Assembly (NCBI GenBank): GCA_025506515.1
Contig: CM046442.1
Location: forward strand, 113,872,136-113,936,135
Direction of reading: 5' to 3'
Source: Flaveria trinervia
Lineage: Eukaryota; Streptophyta; Magnoliopsida; Asterales; Asteraceae
DNA: 64,000 nucleotides
Part shown: in pieces, positions 32,220 through 42,346 of the stretch
How the letters are laid out: each line of letters opens with the position of its first letter
How positions within the stretch are numbered: the first letter of the stretch is position 1
Position numbers and translations under genes: made by a program
Notes under the pieces: generated by a model
What the model was told of the DNA's origin: nothing
Databases searched by the model: none
The model's input: only the letters and a program-made list of their open reading frames with translations

Positions 32220-34019
32220 TGTCACACCCCAACCTTGACGGCGGAAACGTCGAGATGTGAGGGTTAAGATTGTTCACAACAACATAACGCTATATATAAA
32301 TGTAAATATTAAAATTATAAGTTTCAAAAGGCATAACAAACGTAAGTCTCAAACATGAAGTAAGCTTCAAACAAAACAAAACATTATATAAACATTTTAT
32401 TTATTAAACTAGGTCCAAGTTCTAGATTTATTGCAAGCTTCAAAACTCCACTTTAAACTTGGGGATTTCCTGAAACATGATAAAAATAAAAGGTCAACTA
32501 TAAATAGTTGGTGAGTTTCCAAGGTTTTCATACATAATATGATAAAGTTACAAGTAGCAATTCATGTCATAGGTCATAAGTTAGTAAGGTTATAGAACAC
32601 ATATCGTTACAACCAAACCTCGACTTGATTACAAGTATATAAGATTGGCTAAGTGTATTTGGTTCCCATGATGAACAAGCATACGTCATCAGGAGCCGGC
32701 AATGTCAGGCCCAAAGATCTAAGACGTCACCAGGCTAGCAATAGTTAATGATTGTAAACAAAATATGTATCTCATATAAGACTTACAATAACACAAATAA
32801 CCATGACAAAAGGTAAAGATGAATTGCATGTGCATTTACAAGTATCAAGATGTTTACGAGTGTAAGTTTATAAGGTTAACATGTTTCACCCAAAAGGTGT
32901 GAAATAAAGTAAAAAGGGGCATGGAGAACTCACATGTCAAATAAGTATATAATGAAGATCAATAAGAATAATACATGTCGTTCCAAGATAAAACGTCACA
33001 AGGCACCTAAATATATAAATATTACAAGATTTAGGTTAATATAAGATTAACGAGTTAACGTGAACTAGGGTATTAGAATTTTGGGGATTTTTATAAAGTT
33101 AATAAATTCTTATAAAAACACCATTTATGAAATTTATAAAATTTATTTTTAAGGAAATTGATCCTTTGTAAATAACTTGTGATTTTATTTATAAGATTAT
33201 ATCTAAATTCTATAATTATCATGATAAATCCTTAAACATAAGATCTAATATTAATTAATACCTTTAAGTATTATATAACAATCTAATTTTTTTTAAAATG
33301 TTTATTATAACATTTGTAAATAATTTTATATTAAAATGTTTTACAAGAATAAATTTTTAAGAAATATTTAGATGACTTTAAAATATTTGGGGTTTATAAA
33401 AGTCATTTTTATAATTAATATAAATTTTCTATAATTAATTTAAGGCCAAAAAGGCTTTAAAAATTACAAGAGGGTGCCCGGGTTCGAACCCGGGACCTTA
33501 TGGATGTGGGGACAAGACTTAACCAGTGAACCAAGGCTCTCAGCCACGTTATAACTTGGATCTTAAATCTTAAAAACAAACTTCAAGAAATCCCCAATTT
33601 CCATGAACCCTAGTTTCTTCTTGAATCAAATTGAACATCAATACGATTTATCAACCAAATTAAGTTTAGGGCTTTTGTTCCCCACGTGAAATTGAGTATA
33701 TGTACATATTTAATTACCCGAATATGTTTGAATTGGAGGTGAACCCAACGAAGAACAGTCGCAGCCGTGGATACCCAATGGATGAGCAATCCTCAATGGG
33801 AATCAAATTAAACTTGTGGGTAGCTTCGTATAACAATCTGGACTATAAGCCCTCTACAAATTTCGACACTTGAAGCTCGGACGATGGATTGGATTGAGTT
33901 GCAGGTCGCGAGAGAAAATGGGATAAGATTTCTTTGTTTGTGTGCTATCAGATGCAATTGATAGTTGTGAACGCTTAGTATTGGTTAAATGATTGTTTAG
34001 GTTTGTTTATTTAGGTTAT
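32220..34019 (-). repeat. Probable LTR fragment of another gypsy family, minus strand
   Basis: The left terminus TGTCACACCCCAACC is the reverse complement of a typical gypsy LTR end (GGTTGGGGTGTGACA). 1.8 kb, mostly AT-rich, no ORF. It is not similar to the first 370 bp of the E 3' LTR that it replaces. It could be a truncated or solo LTR, or part of a rearranged 5' end of E. Confidence 0.45.
33474..33546 (-). repeat. tRNA-like relic (possible SINE head)
   Basis: On the minus strand, A-box-like TGGTTCACTGGTTAAG and a perfect T-arm CCGGGTTCGAACCCGGG with the GGTTCGAA B-box. The acceptor arms do not pair well, so this is not a working tRNA gene. Confidence 0.35.
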
Positions 34020-36372
34020 TATTAGGTTTAAAAGGGTAATTATGTAAATTAAAATTTAATAAAAACAAACCCAAACCCTAATCCACCCCCATTCGGCCGC
34101 GATCAAACCCTCTTCCCTCTTCTCTTCGAATTCAGCCTAGAATCATCAAGGAAGCATCGATTTTGGTCGATTTCAAGGTTTAGAACACGTTAGAATATTC
34201 AATTGCAAGTTATAACTCGTTTAAAGGTTAGATTTTTCATGTTTTTGTGAGTGTTTGTTTATGGCGAATCTTGGAAGTGAAATTGACCCTCATGGGATCG
34301 AATTGGATGTGTTTGATGATGTTTATATGTTAGTTAGGTTGAATACATGTTAGTTAATGTCGATCATGGATGAATTACATGTTGTTAGTGGGTAATCATG
34401 GGTTTTGATTCTAGTCAAACCCTAATTCGATTTTGGGCATGATTGTGGGTGAATGATGATTGTTTGATGAATGTGTGGTGATTAATAAGTTGTATGAATG
34501 TTAGGAATCATGAATCTTGCAAGAAATTGATGATTTGGGGTTGATGTTTATAGGTACTAATATAGTAACTTTATTTGCATGAAATGTTGAACTATGGATG
34601 TTATGATGCTATGGATGTGTTCATGGTGATATTAGATGTTAGATTGTTGTTGTGATCATTGGAAATTCAAGAAAACATGTTATAGTTCATACATTACTAA
34701 AGATAGTAACTTTTGGATATGATTGATGAATTATGATGTTTGGATGTGGTTGATCATGCTTAGATGTTAGTATGAGCTTGAATTGGTATATATTGATGAA
34801 TCATGTATGCTTTGGATGTTTGATAGATTTTGAGATGTTCTTTCCCAAAAGGGAAACTTTATTGTGTAAACGTTGAAGTATGATGTTATGATCATGTTTG
34901 GAATGATAGGAGCCTGCTAGTATGTCAAGGATAAATTCTAGGTGATAGAACGTGTTAAATTAGGTATGGCATGCTTGGGTAATCATGGGTGATATTGGAC
35001 TTTGGTGATCATGTATGGTTTGGATGTTGTGTAGTAGTAGGGCATCATGCTTGGGACTGGTAATTGATTGTTGTGATGTTGTGAATGCAATGCATATGCT
35101 TAAAGAATATGGTTATGATCATTATACACGCGTGCGGATCTGAGGCCCCTACTTAGTAGGATTGGCAGGGTTTAGGATGTGAAGTCGTGAGTGGCTTCAC
35201 ATGGCATGTGATGAATGGTTGAACTTTGTGTGACATGTTTGTATATAAACTAATGGATATGTTAATGTTCTAGATTCGCATGACTTGTATAGTACTTGAT
35301 TGTATGATGATCTAAGTGATACACCTGGTTGATATAGCATACGTATGATACTATTTGAATGTTAATCATGTATGTTGTATGTGCTCATTGGCTTTATTTG
35401 AATTATAACTCATAATGTCACCAACGGGTCAAACGGGTCAACTAGGTCAAACGTGTCTATTTTTTTCTGGAAGCTTGAGTCTTTGGTTTTGTATGATTAG
35501 GGTTTCACATGTCTTTATTTACACGTACTTATGTACTCACATGATCTAGGTAACCTTTGAAGGTTGGCTATCCTCTCGTTTCTCAAATAAACCCTAGTAC
35601 TCTTTGCATACATCAGGTGAGTTCATGCCCCACTCTTTATCTAATCTCTTGGGGGAGATAGCATACTGGTATTTATACGAACGCTTTTATTATTTAAGTT
35701 GTGTATAATATTAATATAGTGTTGTTTACCATGGGAAAAGTCCTCACACTTTTGAATTGTTAATATTTAATAGCGGGGAAACTTGGGTAGTACTACTGGG
35801 TGACGAGCCCCACCTGTGTGACTCGAGGTCAACCGGGTGCAATTGTCCTATTGAACATTGTCACGACATGGTAAGTCGTGACAGGAGGCAACACCATCAC
35901 AGTCAGCTTCAATTGCAAAATCACTATGTAGTAATATTTACTGATAATAGACTAGCTATCTATTACCATACACTGCTTATATATATCACAACTGTTTACA
36001 TGTTTATTGAACACAAACTCTTGAACTCACCAACTATGTGTTGACATTTTAGTATGCTTTTCTCAGGTCCTTAGCTTGCTTGCCATAGGAGCACTGCAGG
36101 TTCACTGCATTTTAAGACACGATTCTTCAAGACAATTTACATTTTAACAATTACGGTTTACTCTTTTGGGTTGGCACTTGTTTTGCCATAGTTATACTTT
36201 ATTGACTTGGGTTGTTTTCAAAACGCTTCCGCATTGTTTAAAGTTTGTATTTTGGTTGATTTTGTTTAAATTATGGCATTTAGAGTCGTTCTGAGTAACT
36301 ATTGACTGTGATCCTGGTTTGTTCACACGCCTCGCGGTAAAACTCCGCAAGTGGATTTTGGAGGGTGTGACA
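34020..36372 (+). repeat. 5' LTR of element E, truncated at its left
   Basis: Matches 42715-45074 of the right LTR nearly base for base apart from small indels, from AAAAGGGTAATTATG to GGGTGTGACA. The first 370 bp are missing. Confidence 0.9.
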
Positions 36373-36375
36373 GAT

Positions 36376-36388
36376 TGGTATCAGAGCC
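36376..36388 (+). other. Primer-binding site of element E
   Basis: TGGTATCAGAGCC, three bases after the LTR end. Confidence 0.93.
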
Positions 36389-36511
36389 ATTGGTTATAAG
36401 GAACTAGGTTGCATACACACTAGACTATAACCGCACACAGTTAATTAGTTACCTGTGCCTTACTCCCATTTACTGTATACTCATTGGCATACACGTCACA
36501 CTCTCTGCAGC

Positions 36512-37208
36512 ATGGCATCGTCTTCAAGAGCTCCGGGTAAACGACCCGAATCACCTACACGATTGAATCCCCACCTCCCGCACCTGTACCTGATGATGGA
36601 TTCGATTGGCCCCGACTGGCTTATCCCCGAGAGGAGATTGACTGGGATCAACCATTCGCATTGATGAAGCGTGACCCTCCGCGAGACTGGCGTTCTTATC
36701 CTAGGTTTGTTGACCACATCATGTTTAGGGAGCGCGTACCTGTCTTAAAGCCAAGGACTAGAAACAATGCCAATCAGCCATGCTTTCACTCCCACGAACG
36801 GTGCAGTCCAACGAGCAACTGATTGCTGCACTAATGGCTGCACTGGATACTGAACAGCATCGTGTAAGACGACTCACGGGTGATGTCAGTACACTACAGC
36901 AAGAGGGTACAACCTGAGACATCAATTGACGAACTCAAGGAAGAACACGGGAAGACGTTGAACGGTTGTCACCCTATGCAAGATGGTGTTATGGCACTTC
37001 AAGGACGCATGACTGCTCGTGAACAGTGGACGCCATAGCCGATAATAGGATTGCCATTTTAGAAGCTCAATTAGCAGCACTTCAGATTGCTATAGCTCCT
37101 GCTCCTGCCGCAGACTCTGAGGATGAGGAGGATCCCGAGGAGGGACCCGAGGAAGAGGAACCGGAGGAGATGGAGGATGATAGTGATGGGTCAGACATTT
37201 TCGATTGA
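36512..37208 (+). pseudogene. Extra ORF preceding gag in element E (ORF0)
   Basis: Starts MASSSRAPGKRPESP at 36512. Frameshifted pieces then read DHIMFRERVPVLKPRTRNN and CFHSHERC, followed by a helical region and an open 60-codon end (37026-37208, IADNRIAILEAQLAALQIA then an acidic EEDPEEGPEEEEPEEMEDD tail). Basic N-terminus, coiled-coil middle and acidic end suggest an interaction or assembly protein separate from gag. I recall similar frames in composite-plant gypsy elements but know no function. Several one-base lesions interrupt it. Confidence 0.55.
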
Positions 37209-37476
37209 CTTCTTTATATGACTTAGACTACATAGTGTTTTCTTTTGAAACCTATGTGGGAAGGGTTGTTTCCCCACACGAACGACAAACTTCAATTTTG
37301 ACATTGCTAAATACATTGTGACTTATTGCAATTTATTTACTTTGGTTATTATTTTTGTTATGAATGTTGTGGTTGTGATGATACGTTATTTCTTTCATTT
37401 ACTGTTTACTACGCTTCAATGAGTTAAATGTGTATGATGTTACTCATTATTGTATTGTGAATATAAAGTGAAAAGA
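37209..37476 (+). other. Untranslated spacer between ORF0 and gag in E
   Basis: 268 bp, T-rich, with no frame; gag restarts at an ATG at 37477. Confidence 0.6.
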
Positions 37477-38850
37477 ATGGACGCTCGTGGACGTGGACGT
37501 GGTCGTGGACGCGGATGTGGACGTGGCACCGGAGAACAGGGTGGTGGTGCTATTAACATGACTCCCGTAGAATTGGCTGCTCTAATTAATGAGCATGTTC
37601 AGGCGGCAGTGGCTGCTGCCCACGCGGGTCAGCCAGCAGGTAAACAATGACAAAAACAAATCTGATATCCTTTATAACTGTAGGGGATGTTTGATTAATG
37701 TGTGTTGTGTTAAAACAGGACCACCAGTGTGTACATACAAGTCCTTCATGGAAGTAAACCACACACCTACAGCGGTACAGAGGGTGCTGTAGGGCTTGTA
37801 CGCTGGTTCGAGAAGACTGAGTCCGTTTTCTCCAAATGTAACTGTCCACCGGCGGATCAAGTAAAGTATGCCACCGGGACTTTGGAGGGTGCTGCTCTGT
37901 CTTGGTGGAACGCGCAAGTCCAGATGCTTGGACAAGCGATGGCAAATGGACTTCCCTGGAATGAGTTCAAGGATAGATGATCGAGGAGTACTGTCCTCGA
38001 AACGAGGTGCAAAAACTGGAGATGGAATTCTGGCAACTCAAGATGAGGGTTCAAAATTGAGGCTTACACGACCCGTACTCATGATTGGCTACATTATGTC
38101 CAGGAATGGTTAATGAGACACATAAGAGAATTGAGCACTACATACGAGGATTGGTGCCTGAAATCCAAAGTATGGTAACAGCTTCTAACCCGACTACGAT
38201 TCAGCAGGCCATCCAAATTGCCCATAAACTTACTGATCAGGCGGTAGAGCAAGGGCGGTTACCCAAACGGGGCGCTGTGGTGAGCGTGCCCGACAACAAA
38301 AGGAAGTGGGATGCTCCCAGCAACAACAATAACAAATCATCATCATCATCGTCGGCGGTCAACAACAATCCCAACAGCAGCAACAGCCAGTTCAGCAGCA
38401 GCAGCGGCGGTTCGATAATAACCGCATTTCAACCCAACTGCCCCAAATAACCAGGCCAGCGGTTACGGCGGCAGGCATCCCAAATGCCCACGGTGTAACT
38501 ACCACCATGTGGGACGGTGTGATAGCTTCAAGTGTCAACGTTGTGGAAAGATTGGACACGCTGCGAAGAGGATTGCCGTGGTGAACTAATGAGGAGGCCA
38601 CAACAATCTCAAGAAACTCCCAAGGGTTGTTTTGAATGTGGAAAGAAGGGCATTACAAGCGAAACTGCCCACAACTAAGGAGGAACGGAAATGGCAACAA
38701 CAACAACAACAACAACACACAACAACCATGGAACAACAACAACAATGGTAATAATAACAACAATGGTGGAAATGGCACTGGAAATGGCGGCAATAAAGAT
38801 GGAGCAAAGGGAGAGCCTTCGTCATTGGCTCAGGTGAGGCTCTAAATGAT
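37477..38850 (+). pseudogene. gag of element E
   Basis: MDARGRGRGRGRGCGRG start (Arg-Gly repeats), then MTPVELAALINEHVQAA. The gag core reads GLVRWFEKTESVFSKCN and AALSWWNAQVQ. Two CCHC knuckles follow: a damaged CQRCGKIGHAAKR near 38535 (the final Cys is lost at the frame break), and a second split by frame near 38630-38670 (FECGKKGHYKRNCPQ pattern). An Asn-rich low-complexity stretch (38700-38800) lies between the knuckle and protease. At least five one-base frame changes break it. The retrotrans_gag fold forms the particle shell. Confidence 0.85.
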
Positions 38851-40100
38851 CCACAACTGTTACGGTAGATTCTCTGTTAATGGTTGTTTTGCTACGGTAC
38901 TATTTGATACTGGAGCCATAGGAGTTTTGTGTCCTTAAAATTATGTAGTCTTTTAAGTGATATACCCTCTGCTTTAGAATCTAAATACACTGTGGAATTA
39001 GCCGACGGTAAACAAATCCATGTAACGCATATCCTTAAAGACTGTAGGATAGAACTTGCTCGTCATATTTTCGCTATAGATCTCATGCCTGTTATGCTGG
39101 GGAGTTTGATGTTGTGATAGGCATGGATTGGCTCTCTAGCAAGCAAGCGGAAGTCATATGTCACGAGAAGATTATACGGATCCCGGTTGGTGATCAAATT
39201 CTTACCGTCAAAGGTGATAGGAGTGGTGCTGTGATAGGCATCATCTCATATATGAAAGCCAAAAGTTGTTACGAAAGGCCGTGTGGCTATCTAGCACTTG
39301 TAACTGACAAGCAGGTAGGAGAAAAGAGCATGGAGGATATTCCCGTAGTACGCGATTTCCGGAGGTGTTCCCAGAAGATCTTCCTGGATTACCACCGCAC
39401 CGCCAAGTGGAATTCCAGACTGAATTGACTCCCGGCGCAGCTCCGATTGCTAGAGCACCTTATCGATTAGCACCAAACGAACTACAGGAGTTGTCGTCAC
39501 AACTTCAGGAGCTTTTGGATAAGGGCTTTATTCGACTACCTAGTACATCACCTTGGGAGCTCCTGTACTCTTTGTTAAGAAGAAGGATGGCACATTCCGG
39601 ATGTGCATCGATTATCGAGAGTTAAACAAAGTAACAGTCAAGAACCGATACCCTTTACCTCGTATCGACGACTTGTTCGATCAGCTTCAAGGATCAAGCT
39701 ATTACTCGAAGATTGACTTGAGATCTGGTATCATCAACTCAGAGTTCGAGAAGAAGACATTCCCAAGACTGCATTTCGTACTCGTTATGGTCATTATGAG
39801 TTCTTGGTCATGCCTTTTGGGTTGACTAATGCACCTGCTGTGTTCATGGACCTCATGAACCGCGTGTGCAAACCTTATCTTGATCAGTTTGTCATTGTGT
39901 TCATCGATGATATACTGATATACTCTAGGACCAAGGAGGAGCATGAAGAGCACTTACGAATGATCTTGGAACTGTTGAAAAATGAGCAGCTGTATGCTAA
40001 ATTCTCAAAGTGTGACTTTTGGATAAGAGAGTACAATTCCTAGGTCATATTGTTAATGAGAAAGGAATACACGTTGATCCTGCCAAATTGAGGCGATAAA
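38850..40100 (+). pseudogene. protease and reverse transcriptase of element E
   Basis: Protease active site DTGA near 38908-38920, then LCSLLSDIPSALESKYTVEL and IGMDWLSSKQAEVICHEK. The PR-RT linker has VFPEDLPGLPPHRQVEF. RT shows IARAPYRLAPNELQEL, FVKKKDGTFRMCIDY, LPRIDDLFDQLQGSSY, VMPFGLTNAPAVFMD and an intact FIDDILIYSR catalytic motif (near 39900). The frame changes at 39110, 39365, 39553 and 39804, each consistent with a one-base gain or loss. RT ends at the connection region (FLGLAGYYRRFIEDF near 40145). Confidence 0.88.
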
Positions 40101-40105
40101 AAGAA

Positions 40106-40700
40106 TTGGACTACACCCAAAACACAAGCGAGATAAGGCAATTTCTAGGATTAGCAGGATATTACCGCCGATTCATAGAGGATTTTCTAAGATCGCACAA
40201 TTCTCACAGCCTTGACTCACAAAGGAACGACATACAAATGGCTGAGAGTCAAGAATCAGCTTTCCAATTATTAAAACAAAAACTCTGTACTGCCCCGATA
40301 TTAGCATTACCGAGGGAACAGATGACTTTGTGGTGTATTGCGATGCATCCATTCAAGGATTGGGTTGTGTCTTGATGCAACGAGACAAGGTGATAGCTTA
40401 CGCCTCGAGACAAACTAAGGTTCATGAGAAGAACTATACTACCCATGACTTAGAATTGGGTGCAGTAGTTTTTGCCTTAAAGATCTGGAGACATTATTTG
40501 TACGGTACCAAGTGCACTATCTACACCGATCACAAGAGTCTTCAACATATCTTTGAGTAAAAGAGTTGAATATGAGGCAGCGACGTTAGGTGGAACTACT
40601 AAATGATTATGATTGCGCAATTAAGTATCATCCGGGAAAGGCGAACGTAGTTGCCGATGCTTTAAGCAGGAAGGAAACAACTAAACCCCGACGGGTGCGA
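40106..40700 (+). pseudogene. RNase H of element E
   Basis: From the connection domain to ADALSRKETTKPRR. Contains VYCDASIQGLGCVLMQRDKV, THDLELGAVVFALKIWRHYL and IYTDHKSLQHIFE. A frame change near 40320 joins two pieces, and a TAA at 40558-40560 arises from another frame change. DAS and TDH active-site neighbourhoods are intact. Confidence 0.85.
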
Positions 40701-42121
40701 GCTTTACAGCTTACTATCAGTAACACCTGCTGCCCGAACAGTTAAGGAGGCACAAATAGAAGCTTTAAAGGTGGAAAATATTGGTTCTGAATTGTTAAGG
40801 GAATGGATAAGCAGCTAGTGATGAAAGAGGATGGAATTCGGTATTTCATGGATAGACTTTGGGTGCCTGTTCATGGAAATCTGAGAGATTTAGTTATGAG
40901 CGAGGGCACAAATCTAAGTATTCTATACATCCGGATCCGACAAGATGTATCATGACCTAAAGGCTCACTATTGGTGGCCTAACATGAAAGCGGATGTAGC
41001 TATATATGTGAGTAAGTGTTTGACCTGCTCGAAGGTAAAAGTGGAATATCAAAAACCATCCGGACTATTACAACAACCCGAGATTCCAATGTGGAAATGG
41101 GAACAAATCTCCATGGATTTTATTACTAAGCTACCCCGGACTAGTACTGGTTGTGACACGATATGGGTTATTGTGGATCGATTGACAAAGTCTGCTCATT
41201 TCCTTGCAATAAAGGAAACCGACAAGATGGAGAAGTAACTCGCCTGTACCTCAAGGAGATCGTTTCGAGACACGGGGTACCGATCTCAATTATCTCCGAC
41301 CGTGACGCTCGTTTCACGTCACATTTCTGGCAATCATTGCAGAAATCCTTGGGTACACGTTTGGATATGAGTACTGCATATCCACAGACAGATGGTCAGA
41401 GTGAGCGTACTATACAGACATTGGAGGATATGCTACGTGCTTGTGTGATTGACTTCGGGAATAACTGGGAAATTCACCTGCCATTGGTGGAGTTTCTTAT
41501 AAAAACAGTTATCACACTAGTATACAGGCAGCACCTTTCGAGGCGTTGTATGGGAGAAAATGTCGATCACCAGTTTGCTGGGCAGAAATTGGTGATAGTC
41601 AGATAACAGGTCCCGAGTTAATTCATGAGACGACTGAGAAAATTATACAGATACGGAACCGTATGGCTGCAGCGCGGGACAGGCAAAAGAGTTATGCTGA
41701 CAAGAGACGGAAACCTTTAGAGTTTCAGGTTGGTGACAAGGTTTTGTTGAAAGTCTCATCATGGAAAGGCGTAGTTCGGTTTGGTAAACGAGGGAAACTA
41801 AATCCGAGGTACGTTGGACCATTTGAGATAGTGGAAAGAATAGGTCCAGTAGCCTATTGATTAGCCCTACCTGATTCGCTAAGTGGAATTCATGATGTAT
41901 TTCACGTGTCAACTTGAAGAAGTGCATAACTGATGAAACGACGGTCGTGCCACTAGAAGAAATTCAAGTGATGAACAATTGCGTTTATTGAGGAACCAGT
42001 GGAGGTGATGGACCGTGAGGTGAAAACACTTAAGCAGAGCAAGACCCCTATTGTTAAAATCCGTTGGAATTCGCGACGTGGACCGGAATTCACATGGAAC
42101 GGGAAGATCAAATGAAGCTTA
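40700..42121 (+). pseudogene. integrase with chromodomain-like tail, element E
   Basis: Zinc finger CLTCSKVK and YHDLKAHYWWPNMKADV (40945 on). Core motifs are MDFITKLPRTSTGCDTIW, ISDRDARF (catalytic Asp intact) and TDGQSERTIQTLEDM. Then YGRKCRSPVCW, the DRQKSYADKRRKPLEFQVGD linker, RYVGPFEIVERIGPVAY, and a decayed tail with EEPVEVMDREVKTLKQSK and RWNSRRGPEFTW. Frameshifts occur near 41160, 41540 and after 41860. The tail is the type II chromodomain-like end of Tekay/Del-type elements (inference). Confidence 0.88.
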
Positions 42122-42346
42122 AGTACCCTCAACTATTCGAAGGGACGATGCCAGCAAACGAAGGTATTGATTTAAAATTCGGGACGAAATTTCTTTCAAC
42201 ATGGGGATGATGTGACAACTCCTCCAAAACTCACTCGATTTTGATTTCTGTGTGCCAATGCAGTAGACCAGTGATGGAAACCAGTGATGGAACACTCTCA
42301 CCATGTGCAATTTTTCGGGACGAAAATTCTTTCAACATGGGGATAA
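42122..42346 (+). other. Duplicated pol-end / polypurine junction of E
   Basis: CGGGACGAAA...TTTCAACATGGGGAT followed by TGTGACA occurs twice: at about 42180-42216, with continuation ACTCCTCCAAAACTCACTC, and at about 42315-42352, with ACATCCGGTAAATT. The second is the real LTR start; the first looks like the start of a different LTR truncated to about 110 bp. Confidence 0.65.

Noticed and set aside
33474..33546. A functional tRNA gene
   Set aside because: The T-arm is perfect but the acceptor stem does not pair and the anticodon arm is not convincing.
38586..38825. Cys/His-rich minus-strand frame that looks metal-binding
   Set aside because: Reverse reading of AAC/AAT asparagine repeats in gag of E.
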